DNA of 64,000 bases from G963708235 sp963708235 (GTDB taxonomy: Bacteria > Actinomycetota > Acidimicrobiia > Spongiisociales > UBA5794). A model generated the notes under the pieces. It was not told the DNA's origin, did no database searches, and saw only the letters and a list, made by a program, of their open reading frames with translations. The stretch lies in the NCBI GenBank assembly GCA_963708235.1, contig OY970200.1, forward strand, positions 496,001 to 560,000. Reading direction: 5' to 3'. Shown piece by piece: positions 17,265-26,993 of this stretch (the first letter of the stretch is position 1; each line of letters starts with the position of its first letter). The position numbers and the translations under genes are program-made.

Positions 17265-17569
17265 TGGAAGTCACGCCCGGGTGGTACATGGCGCTGTCGG
17301 CGGTCCTGTTCTCGATCGGAGCCGCCGGGATCCTGCTGCGTCGCAATGTCCTGGTCATGTTCATGTCGATCGAGTTGATGCTCAACGCCGTCAACCTCAC
17401 CTTTGTGGCTGCCGGACGCCAACTCGGGCTGATCGAAGGTCAGATCTCGGCCATGTTCGTCATGGTGGTGGCGGCGGCGGAGGTCACCGTCGGGTTGGCG
17501 ATCATCGTTGCGGTGTTCCGCAAGCGGGCCACCGCAAGCGTCGATGAACTTGCAGGGATGAGGGGCTGA
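17264..17569 (+). CDS. nuoK: NADH-quinone oxidoreductase subunit K, operon 1
   Basis: NuoK is a small three-helix subunit; it carries two conserved glutamates used in proton transfer. In this 101-residue protein they are visible in SIELMLNAVN and in AAAEVTVGLA. The length is exactly the family norm. Overlaps both neighbours by one base. Confidence 0.95.
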   Translation: MEVTPGWYMALSAVLFSIGAAGILLRRNVLVMFMSIELMLNAVNLTFVAAGRQLGLIEGQISAMFVMVVAAAEVTVGLAIIVAVFRKRATASVDELAGMRG

Positions 17570-19443
17570 TGATCGACCTCATCTGGCTCGTCGTCGCCCT
17601 GCCGCTCGCCGGTTTCCTGGCGCTGATGTTGTTCGGGCGGCGGCTCGGCGAGCCCGTCTCGGGTTACCTCGGCTCGCTGCTGGTGATCGCCGCCTTTGTC
17701 ATCGGCGCCGTCGCCTCGGTGGATGCGTTCACCGGCGACCTCGAACCGACCCGGGTGTTCCTGTTCTCGTGGATCCCGGCTCTCGGGCTCGATGCCGCCA
17801 TCCTGTGGGACCCGTTGTCGGCGATGATGACCCTGGTGATCACCGGTGTCGGGTCGCTGATCCATCTCTACTCGATCAGCTACATGCATGGCGACGAGCG
17901 GTTCTCCCGGTTCTTCACCTACCTCAACCTGTTCATCGCCTCGATGTTGATCCTGGTGCTCGGCGACAGCTTCGGGACGATGTTCGTCGGGTGGGAACTG
18001 GTCGGGCTCAGCTCCTACCTCCTGATCTCGTTCTGGTTCGAGAAGCCGTCGGCGGCCGCCGCCGGCAAGAAGGCGTTCGTGGTCAACCGGATCGGCGATG
18101 TCGGTTTCCTGGTCGCCCTGATGTTGATCTTCGTCCACTTCGGGACGCTTGCGTTCGAGCCGGTCTTCGCCGCCGCCGCCGAGGTGCTGACCACCGAGGT
18201 CGCCACCGCCATCACGTTGCTGCTGCTGGTGGGCGCCGCCGGCAAGTCGGCGCAGATCCCGCTGTATGTGTGGCTCCCCGACGCCATGGAAGGCCCCACC
18301 CCGGTCTCGGCCCTGATCCACGCCGCCACCATGGTCACCGCCGGGGTCTACCTGGTGGCGCGCACCGGAGTGCTGTTCGAGCTGGCCCCGATCTCGGCAG
18401 GCACCGTGGCCACGGTGGGGGCGGTGACGGCGCTGTTCGCTGCCACGATCGCCCTCGGGCAGCGGGACATCAAACGGGTGCTTGCCTACTCGACCATCAG
18501 CCAGCTCGGCTACATGTTCCTGGCGGTCGGGGTGTCGGCCTATGCCGCCGGCGTGTTCCACCTCCTCGAGCATGCATTCTTCAAGGCGCTGCTGTTCCTG
18601 GGCGCCGGGTCGGTGATCCACGCCATGGGTGGCGAGCAGGACATGTGGAAGATGGGCGGGCTGCGCAAGAAGATGCCGATCACCTTTGTCACCATGGTGG
18701 TCGGCTGGCTGGCGATCTCCGGGATCCCCTTCTTCGCCGGGTTCTGGTCGAAGGACGAGATCCTTGCCGTCACCTTTGGCCGGGGCGGCTGGTACATCGG
18801 CCTGTGGGCGATCGGTATGGTCGCTGCCCTGCTCACCGCCTTCTACATGAGCCGGCTGATGTTCCTGACCTTCTGGGGCGAGCCCCGCTGGGACGACGGC
18901 GCCCACCCCCACGAATCCCCTGGACTGATGACCTTGCCGCTGATCGTCCTCGCCGCCCTCTCGGCGTTCGGTGGGCTGATCAACACCCCGTTCCGACCCG
19001 GGTTGGAGCATTTCCTCGAGCCCGCCTTCGAAGCGGTCCACCAGGCGCACATCCCCGAAGGGATCACCCCATGGGTGCTGGCTGCGGCGTCGGTTGCCGC
19101 CGGTCTGGTCGGGATCATCATCACCTGGCGTCGTTATATGCGTCGGGAGCTTCCCGACGAGTCCGGGGCCACCTGGGATCTGCTCGAGGACGGCTACCGG
19201 GTCGATGACCTGTACGGGCGGACCATCGTGCTCCCCGGCAAGGCCGCCGCCGGGGCACTGGCGTTCACGGTCGACGCCAAGGTGGTCGACGGCGGGGTCA
19301 ACGGTGTCGGTCGACTCGTCTCCGGTCTGGCGACCGTGATGCGTCCGCTCCAGACCGGCTTCGCCCGCACCTACGGCCTCGGCATCATGTTGGGCGCCGT
19401 CGGTCTGGTGTTGTGGTTCCTGCTGAGCGGAGGCGTGCTGTGA
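17569..19443 (+). CDS. nuoL: NADH-quinone oxidoreductase subunit L, operon 1
   Basis: NuoL is the distal antiporter-like proton pump subunit. The 624-residue protein has the antiporter core with PTPVSALIHAATMVTAGVYL at about residue 243 and DIKRVLAYSTISQLGYM at about 302, with the usual lateral helix region at the C-terminus. It is shorter than its paralogue at 34959 (713 residues). The stop overlaps the nuoM GTG. Confidence 0.95.
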   Translation: MIDLIWLVVALPLAGFLALMLFGRRLGEPVSGYLGSLLVIAAFVIGAVASVDAFTGDLEPTRVFLFSWIPALGLDAAILWDPLSAMMTLVITGVGSLIHLYSISYMHGDERFSRFFTYLNLFIASMLILVLGDSFGTMFVGWELVGLSSYLLISFWFEKPSAAAAGKKAFVVNRIGDVGFLVALMLIFVHFGTLAFEPVFAAAAEVLTTEVATAITLLLLVGAAGKSAQIPLYVWLPDAMEGPTPVSALIHAATMVTAGVYLVARTGVLFELAPISAGTVATVGAVTALFAATIALGQRDIKRVLAYSTISQLGYMFLAVGVSAYAAGVFHLLEHAFFKALLFLGAGSVIHAMGGEQDMWKMGGLRKKMPITFVTMVVGWLAISGIPFFAGFWSKDEILAVTFGRGGWYIGLWAIGMVAALLTAFYMSRLMFLTFWGEPRWDDGAHPHESPGLMTLPLIVLAALSAFGGLINTPFRPGLEHFLEPAFEAVHQAHIPEGITPWVLAAASVAAGLVGIIITWRRYMRRELPDESGATWDLLEDGYRVDDLYGRTIVLPGKAAAGALAFTVDAKVVDGGVNGVGRLVSGLATVMRPLQTGFARTYGLGIMLGAVGLVLWFLLSGGVL

Positions 19444-21014
19444 CCGACCCCGGATTCCCGGTGCTGTCGCTGCTGGTCGCCCTCCCCGCCTTCGGGGCGT
19501 TGGTGGTGGCGCTGCTCCCGAAGCGCCGTCCCGAGCTGGTGCTCCCCGTCACCGTTGCGCTCAGCCTGCTGCCACTCGGTGCCGCCGCCTACCTGCTCTG
19601 GATCTTCGAGGTGGGGGAGGCCGGGTTCCAGTTCACCGAACAGGTGCTCTGGTACGAGGCGTGGGGGATCTCGTGGAACATGGGTGTGGACGGCATATCG
19701 GTGCTGCTCATCGCCCTGACCGCCCTGCTGTTCCCGCTCTCGCTGCTCGCTTCCACCGGGATCAAGAAGAACCTCAAGTTGTACATGGTGTCGATGTTGG
19801 TGCTTGAGACCGGACTGCTCGGTGTCTTCATGGCGCTCGACCTGGTGCTGTTCTTCGTCTTCTTCGAGATCACCCTGGTGCCGATGTACCTGCTGATCGG
19901 GATGTGGGGGAGCGCCAACCGGGTCTACGCCGCGGTGAAGTTCTTCCTCTACACCGCCCTCGGTTCGGCATTCATGCTGGCGTCGATCATCGCCATCGGG
20001 ATCCTGGCGGGGGACCAGCTCGGAGCGATCAGCTTCGATTACCGGGCGCTGCTGGATCTGGAGCTGTCGTCCGATGCGCAGCTCTGGCTGTTCCTCGGAT
20101 TCGGTATCGCCTTCGCCATCAAGGTGCCGCTGTTCCCGTTCCACACCTGGCTGCCCGACGCCCACACCGAGGCCCCGACGGCAGGGTCGGTGCTGCTCGC
20201 CGGGGTGCTGCTCAAGCTGGGCACCTACGGGTTCGTCCGGTTCAACCTGACGCTGTTCCCCGAGGCGACGGTGCGGCTGGCGCCGTGGCTGGTCACCCTG
20301 GCGGTGATCGGCATCATCTACGGTGCGGTCGTCGCCATCGTCCAGCCCGACCTGAAGCGGCTCATCGCCTACTCATCGGTCAGCCACCTCGGCTTCATCG
20401 TGCTCGGGATCTTTGCGCTCACCAGCCAGAGCCTGCAGGGCGGTGTGATCCAGATGGTCAACCACGGGCTCACCACGGGTGCGCTGTTCCTGCTGGTCGG
20501 GATGATCTACGACCGGCGTCACACCCGGGAGATCGCCGACTACGGCGGGATCGCCAAGGTGATGCCGATCTTCGCCGGGTTCTTCCTGTTCTCGGCGTTC
20601 GCCTCGATCGGGCTGCCCGGGCTCAACGGGTTCATCGGTGAGTTCATGGTGCTGCTGGGCAGCTACCCGACCTTCCCGGTCGCCGCCATCATCGCCGCCG
20701 TCGGGGTGCTGCTCGCCGCCGTCTACCTGTTGTGGGCCTACGAGCGGGTGTTCACCGGTCCACTCGACAAGCCGGAGAATGAGAAGCTGATCGATCTCTC
20801 GTTCCGGGAGATCGCCATCCTGGTTCCGATGGCGGTGCTGATCGTGTTCCTCGGGGTCTACCCGAAGCCGGCACTGGACCGCATCGAGCCCTCGGTGGAG
20901 CTGATCCTCGACCGCATCGAGACCAGCACGGACTACGTCGTGCCCGACTACGGCCGGATCGCCGATCTGGGAGTGGGCGGCCTGGGAGTGGTCGACGAGG
21001 GGGGTGAGGGCTGA
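19440..21014 (+). CDS. nuoM: NADH-quinone oxidoreductase subunit M, operon 1
   Basis: NuoM is the second antiporter-like proton pump. The 524-residue product has about 14 helices, the motif FFEITLVPMYLLIG with the key glutamate, and LPDAHTEAPTAGSVLLAG. The start is GTG 19440, which overlaps the nuoL stop by four bases; upstream in-frame sequence lies inside nuoL. Confidence 0.95.
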   Translation: MTDPGFPVLSLLVALPAFGALVVALLPKRRPELVLPVTVALSLLPLGAAAYLLWIFEVGEAGFQFTEQVLWYEAWGISWNMGVDGISVLLIALTALLFPLSLLASTGIKKNLKLYMVSMLVLETGLLGVFMALDLVLFFVFFEITLVPMYLLIGMWGSANRVYAAVKFFLYTALGSAFMLASIIAIGILAGDQLGAISFDYRALLDLELSSDAQLWLFLGFGIAFAIKVPLFPFHTWLPDAHTEAPTAGSVLLAGVLLKLGTYGFVRFNLTLFPEATVRLAPWLVTLAVIGIIYGAVVAIVQPDLKRLIAYSSVSHLGFIVLGIFALTSQSLQGGVIQMVNHGLTTGALFLLVGMIYDRRHTREIADYGGIAKVMPIFAGFFLFSAFASIGLPGLNGFIGEFMVLLGSYPTFPVAAIIAAVGVLLAAVYLLWAYERVFTGPLDKPENEKLIDLSFREIAILVPMAVLIVFLGVYPKPALDRIEPSVELILDRIETSTDYVVPDYGRIADLGVGGLGVVDEGGEG

Positions 21015-22504
21015 TGGAGAACATCGCATTCCTCCCCATCGCCCCCGAGGTCATCCTGCTCGCCGGTGCGGTGCTGATCCTGATGGCCGAGGTGACCCTG
21101 CGGATGGGGCAACGCACCTGGGCCGCCATCGCCGGGATCTCGCTGGTGACATCGGTGGTGTTCTCGGTGCTGCAGTGGCTCCGGGTCGACGAGATCGGAC
21201 CACAGCTCAACTACTCGGCGCGTGGGATCGAGCCGGTCCGGATGCCGATGGTGGTGATGGACCACTTCTCGGCGTTCGCCGGGATGCTGCTGTTCGCCGT
21301 CGCCGCCGTGGCGCTGGTCGGCGCCTGGAAGATGGTGCGCTCGTTCGACACCAGGGGCGCCGAGTTCGTGGCGTTGTACCTGCTGGCGGTCGCCGGGCTG
21401 CACATGATGGTGATGGCTTCGAACCTGGTGCTGGTATTCATCGGTCTGGAGACCGCTTCGATCGCCCTCTATGTGATCGCCGGGTTCACCAGGGACAAGA
21501 AGCGCTCCGACGAGGCAGCGATGAAATATTTCCTGCTGGGCTCGCTCGCCTCGGCGGTCTTCCTCTACGGGGTGGCGCTGGTGTTCGCCGGGACCGGATC
21601 GACGTCGATGTACGGCGCCGCAAGCATCGGCGAGTTCTTCAGCCGCACCGTCCTGCTCGAACCGGGGATCGCCCTGATCGGGGTGGCGCTGATCGTGGTC
21701 GGGTTGGCGTTCAAGGTGACGGCGGCACCGTTCCACCAGTGGGCGCCCGATGTGTACCAGGGTGCGCCCACCGGCGCCGTCGGGATGATGGCCGCCGGGG
21801 TGAAGATCGCCGGGTTCGCCACGCTGGCCCGGATCCTGGTGACCGCCTTCCCGGCGCTCCAGGACCAGTGGTCGATCATTCTCGCCGGTCTGGCGGCGCT
21901 CTCGGTGGTGGTCGGCACCGTCTTCGCCATCGCCCAGAACGATCTGAAGCGGATGCTCGCCTACTCCGGTGTGGCCCACGCCGGGTTCATCCTGATAGCC
22001 CTCGTGTCCGGGGTCGAGGGAATCCCCGGGATGTGGTTCTACGTCGGTACCTACGCCTTCCAGCTGGTGGGTGCATTGGCCGTGGTGGCCATCGTGTCCG
22101 GATCCCGGTCCGACCGTTCCGATCTCGACGAGTACGTCGGGCTGGCTGCCCGCGCCCCGTTCCCGGCGATGTTGCTGGCCCTGTTCATGCTGGGGATGGG
22201 CGGTATCCCGTTCACCGCCGGTTTCGTCGCCAAGCTCGGGGTCTTCGCCCCGGCGCTCGACGCCGGGTTCCTGTGGCTGGTGATCGTCGGCGCCGTGACC
22301 TCGGTGGCCGGGCTCTATTTCTACCTCAGAGTGATCGTGCTCATGTTCTTCCGTGAGCCCGAAACCACCGCCGACGAGCCGCACAGCCTCGGGGTCGGCC
22401 CCGGACCCCGCCTGGTGCTGATCGTCGCCGGTGTGGTCACACTGGTGCTCGGGATGGTCCCCTGGCCCGTGCTCGAGTTCCTGGCCAACGCACTCCCGCT
22501 GTAG
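21014..22504 (+). CDS. nuoN: NADH-quinone oxidoreductase subunit N, operon 1
   Basis: NuoN is the antiporter-like pump closest to the quinone arm. The 496-residue product has MKYFLLGSLASAVFLYG, the QWAPDVYQGAP signature and NDLKRMLAYSGVAHAGF. It closes the 14-gene operon; a weak hairpin follows and the next gene is on the other strand. Confidence 0.95.
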   Translation: MENIAFLPIAPEVILLAGAVLILMAEVTLRMGQRTWAAIAGISLVTSVVFSVLQWLRVDEIGPQLNYSARGIEPVRMPMVVMDHFSAFAGMLLFAVAAVALVGAWKMVRSFDTRGAEFVALYLLAVAGLHMMVMASNLVLVFIGLETASIALYVIAGFTRDKKRSDEAAMKYFLLGSLASAVFLYGVALVFAGTGSTSMYGAASIGEFFSRTVLLEPGIALIGVALIVVGLAFKVTAAPFHQWAPDVYQGAPTGAVGMMAAGVKIAGFATLARILVTAFPALQDQWSIILAGLAALSVVVGTVFAIAQNDLKRMLAYSGVAHAGFILIALVSGVEGIPGMWFYVGTYAFQLVGALAVVAIVSGSRSDRSDLDEYVGLAARAPFPAMLLALFMLGMGGIPFTAGFVAKLGVFAPALDAGFLWLVIVGAVTSVAGLYFYLRVIVLMFFREPETTADEPHSLGVGPGPRLVLIVAGVVTLVLGMVPWPVLEFLANALPL

Positions 22505-22510
22505 ATCGGC

Positions 22511-22527
22511 CCGCCCTTCCTGGGCGG
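22511..22527. terminator. Weak hairpin after nuoN1
   Basis: CCGCCC and GGGCGG form a six-base stem around TTCCT just after the nuoN1 stop. There is no T tract. It lies between convergent genes and could end either transcript. Confidence 0.35.
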
Positions 22528-22585
22528 CGCCGCGTCGGGATCGCCGTCGGGATGGTGACGCCACGTCGGTCCTGGGACAGACCGG

Positions 22586-24004
22586 TCAGAGCGCGGCACC
22601 GGATGGTTGTGCCGCTGCCGCCGGTGCCGTTTCCTCTGCTTCGATCGCGGCGAGGCGTCGCCGACGTTCCTTGTCTTCGAGGGCGCGTCGTTCCGCCGGG
22701 CGGAGGAATCTTCGACGATGGGGCGGACTCTCCGGGTCGAGCCGTTCGCCGTAGCCGTGGACGGCGACGTGGTGGTGGTACCAGCACAAGGTGACCAGAT
22801 TGTCGGGGTCATGGGTGCCGCCATCGGAGTAGCGGACAAGATGGTGGGGTTCGAGGCGGTAGCGGCTGCGACAGCCGTCCATCACACAGCGGCCATCCCG
22901 CTGGAGGACGAAGTCGCGGATCGCCGGAGGGATGGCCCGGGTGCGTCGGGTCGTGGCGACCGGCCGGAGCTCGTGGTCGAGAGTGACCAGACTCACCGCA
23001 CCGCCGCAGAGGATCGCATCCAAAGTGTCAGGGCCGATCCGGGGACCGGCGGCGATGGTTGCCCCGAGCTCGCCTCCGGTGGCGGCTGCGGTCTGGCCGG
23101 CGTCGAGGAACACCGTCACCGACGACCCGGCCGTGCGCCGGCGGGTCCCGGGCCCGTCCGGCCGACTGCAGGGCCGACCCGGGCCGGTATCGGAGTGGTC
23201 AGCGAGGTCGTCGCCCAGGGTGCCGTACCCGTTATCGGCATCGGCAGCGGCATCGGCAGCGCGGTCGTGGGCGTTTGGGTCGTGGGCGTCTGGGTCATGG
23301 GCGTCTGGGTCGTCGCATTGCCCGGTTCCGTCGAGGTAGTCCTGGGAGAGGGCGGTGAGGGCGTCGAGGCACCGGGCGCCCCGACCGTCACCCTGGGCAT
23401 GGCTCCCGGCGGCGAACCCGTCGGTGCGCTGATCGAGCGCCTTGGCGATGATGTGCCCGGCGGCAGCGGGGGCGAGACCCGAGATCTTCCATGCGGTGTT
23501 GTCGAGGGTGGGGACGATCGAGATGTGACGTTGTCGCATCAGTTGGCGCTCGTCGATACGGGTGACCCGCTTCAAGGCCGCTGCCCGACGCCGCACGTCG
23601 ACCAGGTCACGGTCCCGGCTCTCTGCCACGTCATCGGCGGTGCCGCCTGCGGCGACGAGCCGATTGGTGGCCACCACCCGATCGAAGCTGACGTCTCCCG
23701 ATTCGAGTTGCCGGGCCCGCAGCGGGTCGGCGGCCTGGGCCCGCGCCGCCGTGACCAGATCCCGCGCCGTTCCCGGAGCGATGTCGAGGGCGCCGGCGGT
23801 CCATTCCTCCATCGAGCGCGACCGTTCGACACGGGCCACCAGTTCGGCGTCGAGCCAGGCGAGGATCCGGACCTGGCGAGCACGTAGCGTGGCGATCTTC
23901 CCTTCGAGACGGGCCAACTCCGCTTTGGCGTCGTCGATGTCGACGTAGGGCAGCCCCGCCGATCCACCTCGATACCCGAGCCCTGGAAGCTTGGTAGCGA
24001 ACAT
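22586..24004 (-). CDS. DUF222/HNH endonuclease domain protein
   Basis: The 472-residue protein has an N-terminal helical DUF222-type domain (AELARLEGKIATLRARQ and SMEEWTAGALDIAPGTARD) and a C-terminal HNH domain with CVMDGCRSRYRLEPHHLVRYSDGG and DNLVTLCWYHHHVAVHG, including the two Cys pairs and catalytic-type histidines. Such proteins are common and variable in actinobacteria, often with repeat-rich middles; their function is unclear, though the HNH fold is a nuclease. The middle holds Asp-Pro-Asp-Ala-His repeats encoded by a 15-bp tandem repeat. ATG 24004 is chosen since the domain starts there. It is monocistronic and converges with nuoN1. Confidence 0.85.
   Translation of the reverse strand: MFATKLPGLGYRGGSAGLPYVDIDDAKAELARLEGKIATLRARQVRILAWLDAELVARVERSRSMEEWTAGALDIAPGTARDLVTAARAQAADPLRARQLESGDVSFDRVVATNRLVAAGGTADDVAESRDRDLVDVRRRAAALKRVTRIDERQLMRQRHISIVPTLDNTAWKISGLAPAAAGHIIAKALDQRTDGFAAGSHAQGDGRGARCLDALTALSQDYLDGTGQCDDPDAHDPDAHDPNAHDRAADAAADADNGYGTLGDDLADHSDTGPGRPCSRPDGPGTRRRTAGSSVTVFLDAGQTAAATGGELGATIAAGPRIGPDTLDAILCGGAVSLVTLDHELRPVATTRRTRAIPPAIRDFVLQRDGRCVMDGCRSRYRLEPHHLVRYSDGGTHDPDNLVTLCWYHHHVAVHGYGERLDPESPPHRRRFLRPAERRALEDKERRRRLAAIEAEETAPAAAAQPSGAAL
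23264..23308. repeat. 15-bp tandem repeat, three units, within the HNH gene
   Basis: Three 15-bp units (consensus GTCGTGGGCGTCTGG on the plus strand) differ by one base each. They encode repeated DPDAHDP-type pentamers in the linker between the two domains and would be prone to copy-number change. Confidence 0.85.
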
Positions 24005-24162
24005 ACGTTCGATGATATCAAAGAACAGTGACAACGTAAAGGGGTAAGTAACGGTGCAATGAGGAGAGTTTCGGGCGGGACCGAAGGCGCACGCCGGTGT
24101 GCGGGTCTCCGAGCGGGGGGGCGATGTGTCCCTGATGTCGCCGACGGTGCCATCATGCGACC

Positions 24163-25308
24163 ATGGTGGTGAACAGGGTGGGCCGAACCTCACGGACGAC
24201 CTGGGTGGCGCTGCTCGTCGTGATCGGGGTGCTGGTGATCCCGGTGGGGGTGGCAGCCACCGTGATCAACACCGACCGCTACGTGCTCGCCCTCGGTCAG
24301 ACGCAACGTGAGGACGTCTACATCGCCTCCGGGTCGGCCCTGGTGGACGGAACCATCGAGGGAGACCTGGTGATCGTCACCGGGGATCTCCAGGTTTCCG
24401 GCACCGTCGACGGCGACGTGCTGGTGCTGGCGAGGGGGAGAGTCACCATCAGCGGGACCGTGACCGGCTCGGTGCGCGGCGCCGCCCGGTCGGTGGTGGT
24501 GTCCGGAACGGTCGGCGACGAGCTGGCGATGACCAGTCTGTCGCTGACGGTCCCCGGCACCGTCGGCCGCGATCTGCTGGCTCTTGCCGGGACCGTCGAT
24601 CTGACCGGCGAAGTGGGTCGGGACATGCTCGGGCGGGGCTACGACGTCACCGTATCTGGCGGGGTGGGCCGAGACCTGCACATGAGCGTTCGCGACCTGA
24701 CGCTACGCTCGGGCGCCAGCTTCGGTGGTGACGCCATCTACAAGTCACGCCGCATGGCCACCGTCGCCGACGATGTCGTCGTCCAGGGTCAGATGATCCA
24801 GCTCCCGGCCCGCGCCAACTTCTTCGTCTCGGTGATGTTGCGACTGGCGTTCCTGCTCGGGTTTTTCGGGTATGTCGTCGGGGGCATCGCCGTGATCTGG
24901 CTGTTCCGGCGCACCGCCTCCGGCGCCATCACATCCACCACCGCCGAGCCGCTGCGGGTGCTGGGGATCGGGGCCGCCACCATCGTGGGGGTCCCGCTGC
25001 TGGTCGGTGCGCTCGCCTTCACCCTCGTCGGGATTCCGCTGGCGATCGGGCTGCTGGTGCTGATGCTCGCCGCCCTGATCTTCGGGACGGTGCCGACGGT
25101 GGCGGCGATCGGGTCACGGCTCACCGGGGGCCGGGGTGGAACGTACGGAGGATTCGTCGCCGGCGCCGCCGTCTGGTGGGTGGCCATGTCGATCCTGCCG
25201 CTCCTCGGTGCGATGATCTTCATCGTCGCCCTGATCTGGGGAGTGGGCGCCTGGGTGGCGGCGGCACTACGGGTTCGCAGCGGCGTCGGAGCGCCGGACC
25301 CGGGTTGA
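24163..25308 (+). CDS. Bactofilin-like polymer-forming protein with C-terminal membrane segments
   Basis: The 381-residue protein has an N-terminal signal or anchor helix (residues 11-33), then a stretch of about 150 residues made of short beta repeats (for example GTVDGDVLVLARGRVTI, GTVTGSVRGAARSV), the pattern of polymer-forming cytoskeletal/bactofilin domains. Residues about 220-370 hold four hydrophobic helices. The anchor places the beta-helix outside the cytoplasm, unlike classical bactofilins, so a role in surface or envelope organisation is possible. No partner gene is recognisable; it converges with the pseudopilin genes, the stops being adjacent. Confidence 0.72.
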   Translation: MVVNRVGRTSRTTWVALLVVIGVLVIPVGVAATVINTDRYVLALGQTQREDVYIASGSALVDGTIEGDLVIVTGDLQVSGTVDGDVLVLARGRVTISGTVTGSVRGAARSVVVSGTVGDELAMTSLSLTVPGTVGRDLLALAGTVDLTGEVGRDMLGRGYDVTVSGGVGRDLHMSVRDLTLRSGASFGGDAIYKSRRMATVADDVVVQGQMIQLPARANFFVSVMLRLAFLLGFFGYVVGGIAVIWLFRRTASGAITSTTAEPLRVLGIGAATIVGVPLLVGALAFTLVGIPLAIGLLVLMLAALIFGTVPTVAAIGSRLTGGRGGTYGGFVAGAAVWWVAMSILPLLGAMIFIVALIWGVGAWVAAALRVRSGVGAPDPG

Positions 25309-26559
25309 TCAGTCGATCAGTTCGAAGTCGAGGTTGTCGAGCCCGCCCGGGTCGTACTCGAATGCGTCCCCGGCTCCGCTGAAGCTGGCGGGGTCGACCA
25401 TGAAGAAAGTAAACCCCTGCGGGTTGGGGATCGGGGTCATCGACTCCTTCCCGGCGTTGTCGAGGTAGGTGTGGAGCCAGATCGGTCGCCATCCCCGGTA
25501 TTTTCCGGTGGAGTCGATGTGGATTGCCCACACCAGACGGTCATGCCAGTCGCCTGCCAGCGTGAACGTCGGCGAGAAGCTGGTGAGACAGGTGCGCATC
25601 AGCGCCGAGGCGGTATTCACATCGGCGACACCGGTGGGGCCGGCGCCCGAGGCGGTGTCCTGCATCGTCTTCTTGTCGCAGGCGTTGGGGACGGGACCAT
25701 CGGGGAGCAGGTCCCACAGCATGGTGGTGTTGCCTGCCAGCCGACCGGTGGCGAGCCCATCGGTGACGACCGTCGAGTTGACCGGGAACAGCCGGCGCGC
25801 CCCGGTGGGCATGGTCAGATCGTGCCCGAACCTGCAGGCGGAATCGGAATCCGGTCGCGACGAACCGGATTGGTCGATGTCGATCAGAAAGCCGTAGCCG
25901 TTGCGGAGGTGGTATACGGCCGTCTCGACACGGTCGTCACATGCCGGGACGGTGTTGCGGTTCCCGATCCCGATCATATGGTGCCCTGCGGTCGAGCAGG
26001 CGGACTGTGGCGTGGTGCTGGTGTACAAACAGCGGTAGCGGGTACCGCTCCCGGCATCGGTGAAACCGATCGGCACCACGTCCAGCTCAGGGTGGTTGGC
26101 GATGATCGCCGCACTAGCCGACGCCTGGATGATGATCGCCGAACCGGCACCGATCACCGGGGCGAAAGAATGGCGCGCCTCGGAGTTGAGGGCAACATTG
26201 AGCTCGAAATCGTCCCCGACCTGATCGATGTTCGAGGTCATGGTGCACGGCGCAGGGCACCGGTTGGCGATGGAGATCCTTCGGACTTCCTCGAACACCC
26301 GCGACCCCGAGACCTGGATACCGATGTTGATGACGGGTGTCGGCGTGCCGCCGGCGCGATAGGTCTGCGGGATGGCGGTCACCGCCGACAGCGCCGCCAT
26401 GTCCACGTTGTTCTGGGCGAGGCGCCGCGTCGACCAGGCGCTTGCCGAGTCGATGGCCAGGGCCGCAAACCCGATCAGGGCGATCATCACCAGGGCGGTC
26501 AGCACCAGGATGGCGCCCCCCTCGGTGTCGCGATCAGGCCGAGCAGCGTTCACGGGCAT
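25309..26559 (-). CDS. TadG-like membrane-anchored pilus-assembly protein
   Basis: The 416-residue protein starts at ATG 26559, overlapping the stop of the upstream TadE-like gene by ten bases. It has an N-terminal helix typical of TadG/TadE-like proteins (GGAILVLTALVMIALIGFAALAIDSA) followed by LAQNNVDMAALSA, and a large secreted domain with several cysteines likely paired in disulfides. Tad-type systems build Flp pili; TadE, TadF and TadG are minor pilins. No secretion ATPase or TadB/TadC gene is in the window, so these three genes depend on a machine encoded elsewhere. Function in this organism is inferred from the N-terminal signature only. Confidence 0.75.
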   Translation of the reverse strand: MPVNAARPDRDTEGGAILVLTALVMIALIGFAALAIDSASAWSTRRLAQNNVDMAALSAVTAIPQTYRAGGTPTPVINIGIQVSGSRVFEEVRRISIANRCPAPCTMTSNIDQVGDDFELNVALNSEARHSFAPVIGAGSAIIIQASASAAIIANHPELDVVPIGFTDAGSGTRYRCLYTSTTPQSACSTAGHHMIGIGNRNTVPACDDRVETAVYHLRNGYGFLIDIDQSGSSRPDSDSACRFGHDLTMPTGARRLFPVNSTVVTDGLATGRLAGNTTMLWDLLPDGPVPNACDKKTMQDTASGAGPTGVADVNTASALMRTCLTSFSPTFTLAGDWHDRLVWAIHIDSTGKYRGWRPIWLHTYLDNAGKESMTPIPNPQGFTFFMVDPASFSGAGDAFEYDPGGLDNLDFELID

Positions 26560-26993
26560 GTTGCTGGTCCAGGGCCGTCCCATGCCGGGGTGAGGTTGGT
26601 GCCGTCGATGCGAAACTCGAGTGTCGAGCCGATGCTGGGCACGCTTTGCAGTATCGACCAAGGGGAGTCCGTGAGTGGGACGAAGGGCGTGTAGGTCACG
26701 GTGGCGCTACCGAACCCGGAGTTGAGGCGCACGGCGCTGACCGTGATGCTTCCGGTGGGGACCTTGTCGATGTCGGCACATATTGCCGCGGCGATTCCGG
26801 TGTCGTCGAGGTTCTGGGTAGCTGCCACCCGGGCCGCCTCGCGGGTGGCGCCGCGGATCGCATTCTGCTGCGACAGCGCCCACCCGGCGTCAACGATGTT
26901 GAACACCAGCATCAGGAGCAGTGGGATCACCAGGGCGAACTCGACAAGGGCGGCTCCCGAGTCGTCACCGCGGCGGGGGCGGAGTCTCAGCAT
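26550..26993 (-). CDS. TadE-like pseudopilin
   Basis: The 147-residue protein has the TadE signature GAALVEFALVIPLLLMLVFNIVDAG near the N-terminus, with the glutamate expected after the processing site, and GATREAARVAA after it. The start is ATG 26993. It overlaps the previous gene by seven bases and the next by ten, so the three genes form one transcript. Confidence 0.82.
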   Translation of the reverse strand: MLRLRPRRGDDSGAALVEFALVIPLLLMLVFNIVDAGWALSQQNAIRGATREAARVAATQNLDDTGIAAAICADIDKVPTGSITVSAVRLNSGFGSATVTYTPFVPLTDSPWSILQSVPSIGSTLEFRIDGTNLTPAWDGPGPATCP

